Below, piece by piece: positions 5,322-5,960 of a stretch of 5,960 nucleotides of DNA. The stretch is taken from positions 1-5,960 of the forward strand of contig JAJRUA010000426.1 in NCBI GenBank assembly GCA_024278035.1. The letters run 5' to 3'. The notes beneath the pieces were generated by a model. That model searched no databases. It was not told the origin of the DNA and saw nothing but the letters and a program-made list of their open reading frames with translations. Both the position numbers and the translations under genes were made by a program. Origin of the DNA: Planctomycetota bacterium (GTDB lineage: Bacteria > Planctomycetota > Planctomycetia > Pirellulales > Lacipirellulaceae). Position 1 is the first letter of the stretch; every line of letters begins with the position of its first letter.

Positions 5322-5960
5322 GTGAAAAAGGAGAATAATACCCGTCGGCAGGACGTTCTCGATTGGCTTTATGGGCGGATTAACTACGAACGCTCCACGC
5401 CGATTCCCTATCATGAGCAAGGGCTCAAGCTCGATCGAATGCGGGAGTTGCTGTGCCGATTGGGGGGGCCGCAAGAGCGGCTGCGGATCGTTCACATTGC
5501 GGGGACCAAAGGCAAGGGCTCGACCGGGGCGATGATCGGGGCGGGCTTGCAGGCGGCCGGCTATCGGGTGGGCATTTACAGTTCGCCCCACCTTGAGCGA
5601 ATCGAAGAGCGATTTTCGGTTAATGGCCACCCTTGCTCTGAAGAGACATTCGTTGCGCTGGTCGAATTGGTTCGGCCCATCGCTGAAGCCATGGACACCG
5701 AAAAAGATCGCGGGCCTACCTTCTTTGACCTAACGACCGCTATGGCACTGGCCCTGTTTGCGGGGGATGGGGGGCAAGCAGCTTGCGACGCCGTCGTGCT
5801 CGAAGTAGGCCTCGGCGGTCGACTGGATTCGACGAACGTCGTTTCTCCCGAAGTGGCCGTTATTACGAGCATCAGCCTCGACCACACGCGGCAGCTTGGC
5901 GACACGCTCCCCGAAATTGCCGCTGAAAAAGCCGGGATTATCAAATCGAGCGTTCCAACC
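5322..5960 (+). CDS. folC: folylpolyglutamate synthase / dihydrofolate synthase, N-terminal part (runs off the window)
   Basis: FolC is a cytoplasmic Mur-ligase-family enzyme that adds glutamate to dihydropteroate and/or folates with ATP. The 213 residues present cover the N-terminal ATPase domain: LDWLYGRINYER (13-24), KLDRMRELL, the P-loop GTKGKGS (61-67), the SSPHL loop (87-91), ERFSVNG, FFDLTTAMAL, EVGLGGRLDSTN (161-172), SLDH (185-188), and EKAGIIK with K203, the lysine usually carbamylated in Mur ligases. The C-terminal glutamate-ligase domain lies beyond base 5960. No ATG is available in frame upstream of the conserved region; the frame opens after a TAG at 5271. GTG at 5322 is the best start, giving MKKENNTRRQDVLDWL, with AAGGA at 5306-5310 eleven bases upstream as a weak ribosome binding site. 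A GGAG at 5330-5333 has no usable in-frame start behind it. Identity is certain; the start is moderate. Confidence 0.93.
   Translation, partial: MKKENNTRRQDVLDWLYGRINYERSTPIPYHEQGLKLDRMRELLCRLGGPQERLRIVHIAGTKGKGSTGAMIGAGLQAAGYRVGIYSSPHLERIEERFSVNGHPCSEETFVALVELVRPIAEAMDTEKDRGPTFFDLTTAMALALFAGDGGQAACDAVVLEVGLGGRLDSTNVVSPEVAVITSISLDHTRQLGDTLPEIAAEKAGIIKSSVPT

Noticed and set aside
5286..5630. Minus-strand open frame opposite folC
   Set aside because: Shadow of folC, whose P-loop and other motifs are unmistakable on the + strand; the same applies to 5576-5944.

Overview
The window looks like a chromosomal segment from a planctomycete, probably Pirellulales-like. The basis is recall of typical gene families: a membrane-anchored von Willebrand A (vWA) protein with a proline/arginine tail, a small lipoprotein of a type I associate with planctomycetes, and a secreted DUF1080 (3-keto-disaccharide hydrolase) protein. 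No rRNA, tRNA or other taxonomic marker is present, so this placement is an inference.

Layout. Bases 1-219 are a leader with a very strong GC hairpin at the edge. Bases 220-2214 (+) encode a 664-residue vWA protein with an N-terminal membrane anchor. Bases 2221-2937 (-) encode a lipoprotein that converges on it with 6 bases between the stops. Bases 2938-3582 are a long gap with no convincing gene; it holds a perfect 10-bp hairpin and a nested inverted repeat just before the next start. Bases 3583-4214 (+) are the 5' two thirds of an AAA+ ATPase gene that I recognise as ietA-like, the ATPase half of the IetAS (AAA ATPase plus subtilisin-like protease) module linked to plasmid stability and phage defence. 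It is broken twice, by a one-base frameshift near 3817-3824 and by truncation right after the Walker B region. At 4214/4215 it abuts the first 48 codons of an insertion-sequence transposase gene on the opposite strand (4215-4358). That gene's leader forms an imperfect hairpin covering its own ribosome binding site and start codon. Bases 4456-5160 (-) encode the DUF1080 protein. Bases 5322-5960 (+) encode the N-terminal 213 residues of folylpolyglutamate/dihydrofolate synthase (FolC), cut by the window edge.

How it fits together. The flanks are ordinary host genes: folate metabolism, an exported sugar-active protein and envelope proteins. The centre (about 2940-4450) is an accessory island in decay. 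The simplest reading is that an IetAS-type module was acquired, an IS element landed in or near it, and a deletion joined the ATPase to the transposase, removing the ATPase 3' end, the protease partner and most of the IS. No intact new system is visible. The most interesting content is this defence-module fossil, its sharp junction, and the small DNA structures around it.
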